From Nymphaea colorata (Eukaryota > Streptophyta > Magnoliopsida > Nymphaeales > Nymphaeaceae): a stretch of DNA of 64,000 bases. The notes under the pieces are model-generated. The model had not been told where the DNA came from and ran no database searches. It saw nothing but the letters and a program-made list of their open reading frames with translations. A program made the translations under genes and the position numbers. This document shows positions 62,272-64,000 of the stretch, one piece after another. Position 1 is the first letter of the stretch. Every line of letters starts with the position of its first letter. The stretch lies in contig NC_045142.1 in NCBI RefSeq assembly GCF_008831285.2, positions 6,622,608 through 6,686,607 of the forward strand, in the 5' to 3' direction.

Positions 62272-62960
62272 CAATGTTGAATCAGAAAAGTTCTGCTTCA
62301 TCCTAAATTCAAGTAATGTTTGGGCAATATGGAGTATCTCACCAACCTGCAGAATGGATGGCAAAATGAAGCAATAGAAAGTGATCATATACCAAAATAA
62401 AGCAACAGAAAAGTGATCATATATTCATTGGAGGGGTGCCCAAAGGGAGCTTGCAATTTCTAGCCAAATTTCATAAGTATTATGAGAACTTAATGTAAAC
62501 TAGATCTCTTGCAAAATTTTAAATTCAAGCATCAATCCTTGCAAACAGAGATATAGATGAACTTCCAACAAAGGGACACTGGGAGGCTGCCTGCCTTTAT
62601 TACCTTTATTACCTGAATCGACCCATCCAGTGATTCAACTCAATTGGTTGTGTTGGCAAAAAAATTAATAAGAATGCATGTAGCCTACTTAAGCATCTAA
62701 GTATCAAACACTTAGGAAACTAATTACATACATATATGATCCCCACATCTGAAAACCAGTAAGTAGATATAAGTATTTTTCCTTTTTGATTTATGAATAG
62801 GAGCATCTAATGTAAAAATAAAATAAAATTTTCAATTTAAATAGCCATATTTATACGCCCAAAAAAGTTGTTGAGGTTTTCAGGCATAAAAATCACACCC
62901 ACCTTTTAACTTGCACCAAAAAACATAATTACTATTGTGCAGGTCTTACAAACCATGAGT
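62272..62960. other. Spacer, no gene recognised
   Basis: AT-rich sequence between R3 copy 2 and the gypsy gag-protease remnant. A short direct repeat, AAGCAA(C/T)AGAAA.GTGATCATAT, occurs at 62370-62425. Confidence 0.45.
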
Positions 62961-62972
62961 ACTCATAAGTGC

Positions 62973-64000
62973 CTAAGTGGTCTGATTTACTTGGATCACC
63001 AATGGTATGACATTTTTCTCATGGATCCATGGTCTTCCTGGTAGAAAATTGTAAGATGGTGGCATGTCCGCCACATAGAAGCATACCATCTGGACGGTGA
63101 AGTTGATACACAGGTTCAGATAGATCTTGCCTTTGACTGTTCTCTTGCTTCTATCAACACCATAGATAGTCATGTCATTTGGTGTGTAATGTTCATCCTT
63201 GATGCCCAAGGCTTTGGTAGTCATCTCTGGGCAGATGTTGAAGCTGCTCCCTCCATCTACTTGTACGTGAGGAACATTTATACATTACCACAATATATAG
63301 TGCGTGATTGTGGAATTGATGAGGCTTTGGTAAATCACAATTGAAAAGTGTAATCGGTACATTCACCATGACTAAATTGATGGTTTGTGCCAGGGTTTCT
63401 GGAGTGATGTTAGATTTCACCTAGATTTTCTTGAGCACTTCCTTCATAGCAGTCTTGTGTACAACAGAAGTGTTGATGAGATCCAGAATAGAAATGTTTA
63501 ATGAGATGTTGAGAACTTGCTGATCTACTCCTTTTGCTGCTTTGGAAGACTCTTTCTGATCTTCAATTTTTTTCTCTTCTCATTTAACCCACTATTGAGA
63601 TAATATGGGATGAGGCTTAGAAGTTGTAGGCATCTCTTATAACTTGTATACGAATTTTTTGATGGGTTTGGCCCCATTAGCCTGGATTTTCATCACTGTT
63701 GTTTTTTTTTTTTTTGCTGAGAGCTTAAATAAAGTTCAATGGCTTCTACGTAGATCTGCCAATGATGGCCATGACAACCATCTCTTATAGCATGCAGAGT
63801 TGAATAATACCAACAGTAGTATCCGCAACTACCAAGTTTTTGTAAATATAGTCTTGAATAATATGCTTGAATAGTATACAGTCCTTGGTGTCAAGGTCCA
63901 AAGCACGATGAAATTCTCAGTATTGATTTTTCCTTTTCCCTTCATTTTTGGGGGGATCAGACATATGTGGCTGATAGCAAACACCTTTTGCGTGGAGATA
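62973..64000 (-). pseudogene. Ty3/gypsy gag-protease remnant, partial
   Basis: Runs off the right edge. Reading on the minus strand, 63990-63800 encodes a gag tail with H-R-A-L-D-L-D-T-K-D-C and LFKHIIQDYI, the altered zinc-finger pattern of some plant gypsy gags. Positions 63420-62973, across one frame change, encode INLVMVNVPITLFNCDLP, then the aspartic protease motif VDGGSSFNICP (usually DNGSS), TIYGVDRSKRTVKGKIYL and PPSYNFLPGRPWIHEKNVIP. These are hallmarks of the retroviral-type protease in plant Ty3/gypsy polyproteins. Several stops and the missing reverse transcriptase show it is dead. Confidence 0.8.

Overview
The window looks like nuclear DNA of a flowering plant. It is AT-rich and crowded with plant-type transposable elements: Ty1/copia and Ty3/gypsy LTR retrotransposons, CACTA, hAT-like and foldback DNA elements, and a tRNA-derived SINE-like unit. 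Long (TA)n and (CT)n microsatellites are common. I found no rRNA or tRNA gene, no organellar or bacterial genes, and no intact cellular protein-coding gene. Three short stretches (17.5, 23.1 and 48.4 kb) could be broken host exons, all weakly supported. The species cannot be named from the sequence.

Layout. 0.5-0.75 kb: an LTR with an adjacent minus-strand primer-binding site. 2.2-2.7 kb: SINE-like unit inside a block that recurs inverted at 47.7-48.2 kb. 3.1-7.2 kb: a 5' CACTA fragment plus the 3' end of a copia element, tandemly duplicated with a period of about 2.02 kb. 7.1-11.1 kb: the remaining copia element on the minus strand, lacking mid-gag to the protease active site. 13.6-15.8 kb: copies of two dispersed repeats, R2 and R4. 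17.1-24.5 kb: a 220-bp foldback MITE, a 746-bp hAT-like element with perfect 10-bp termini and 8-bp target duplication, a CACTA-like terminus, and a 740-bp giant inverted repeat. 24.8-30.2 kb: a reversed R2 copy and a 2.9-kb LTR-like repeat (R3). 31.9-37.5 kb: a nearly complete copia element on the plus strand with 292-bp LTRs, perfect PBS, polypurine tract and 5-bp target duplication, but broken reading frames. 39.2-47.7 kb: a nest in which R4 and a 7-kb CACTA element interrupt a reversed R2 copy. 48.6-57.9 kb: three direct R2 copies at 3.2-3.7 kb intervals. 59.3-62.3 kb: second R3 copy, containing a very recent internal tandem duplication around a (TA)n tract. 63-64 kb: degenerate gypsy gag-protease running off the window.

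The parts do not form a pathway. They record layered insertion and duplication. R2 insertions came before R4, then the CACTA element landed in one R2-R4 composite. The 3' end of the first copia was already beside the CACTA fragment before the 2-kb tandem duplication. The strongest leads for something undescribed are R2, a roughly 2-kb repeat carrying a conserved TATA box and leader-like segment in at least six copies, and the 740-bp inverted repeat, a possible source of small RNAs. All repeat comparisons were made by eye; percentages are hand counts or rough impressions.
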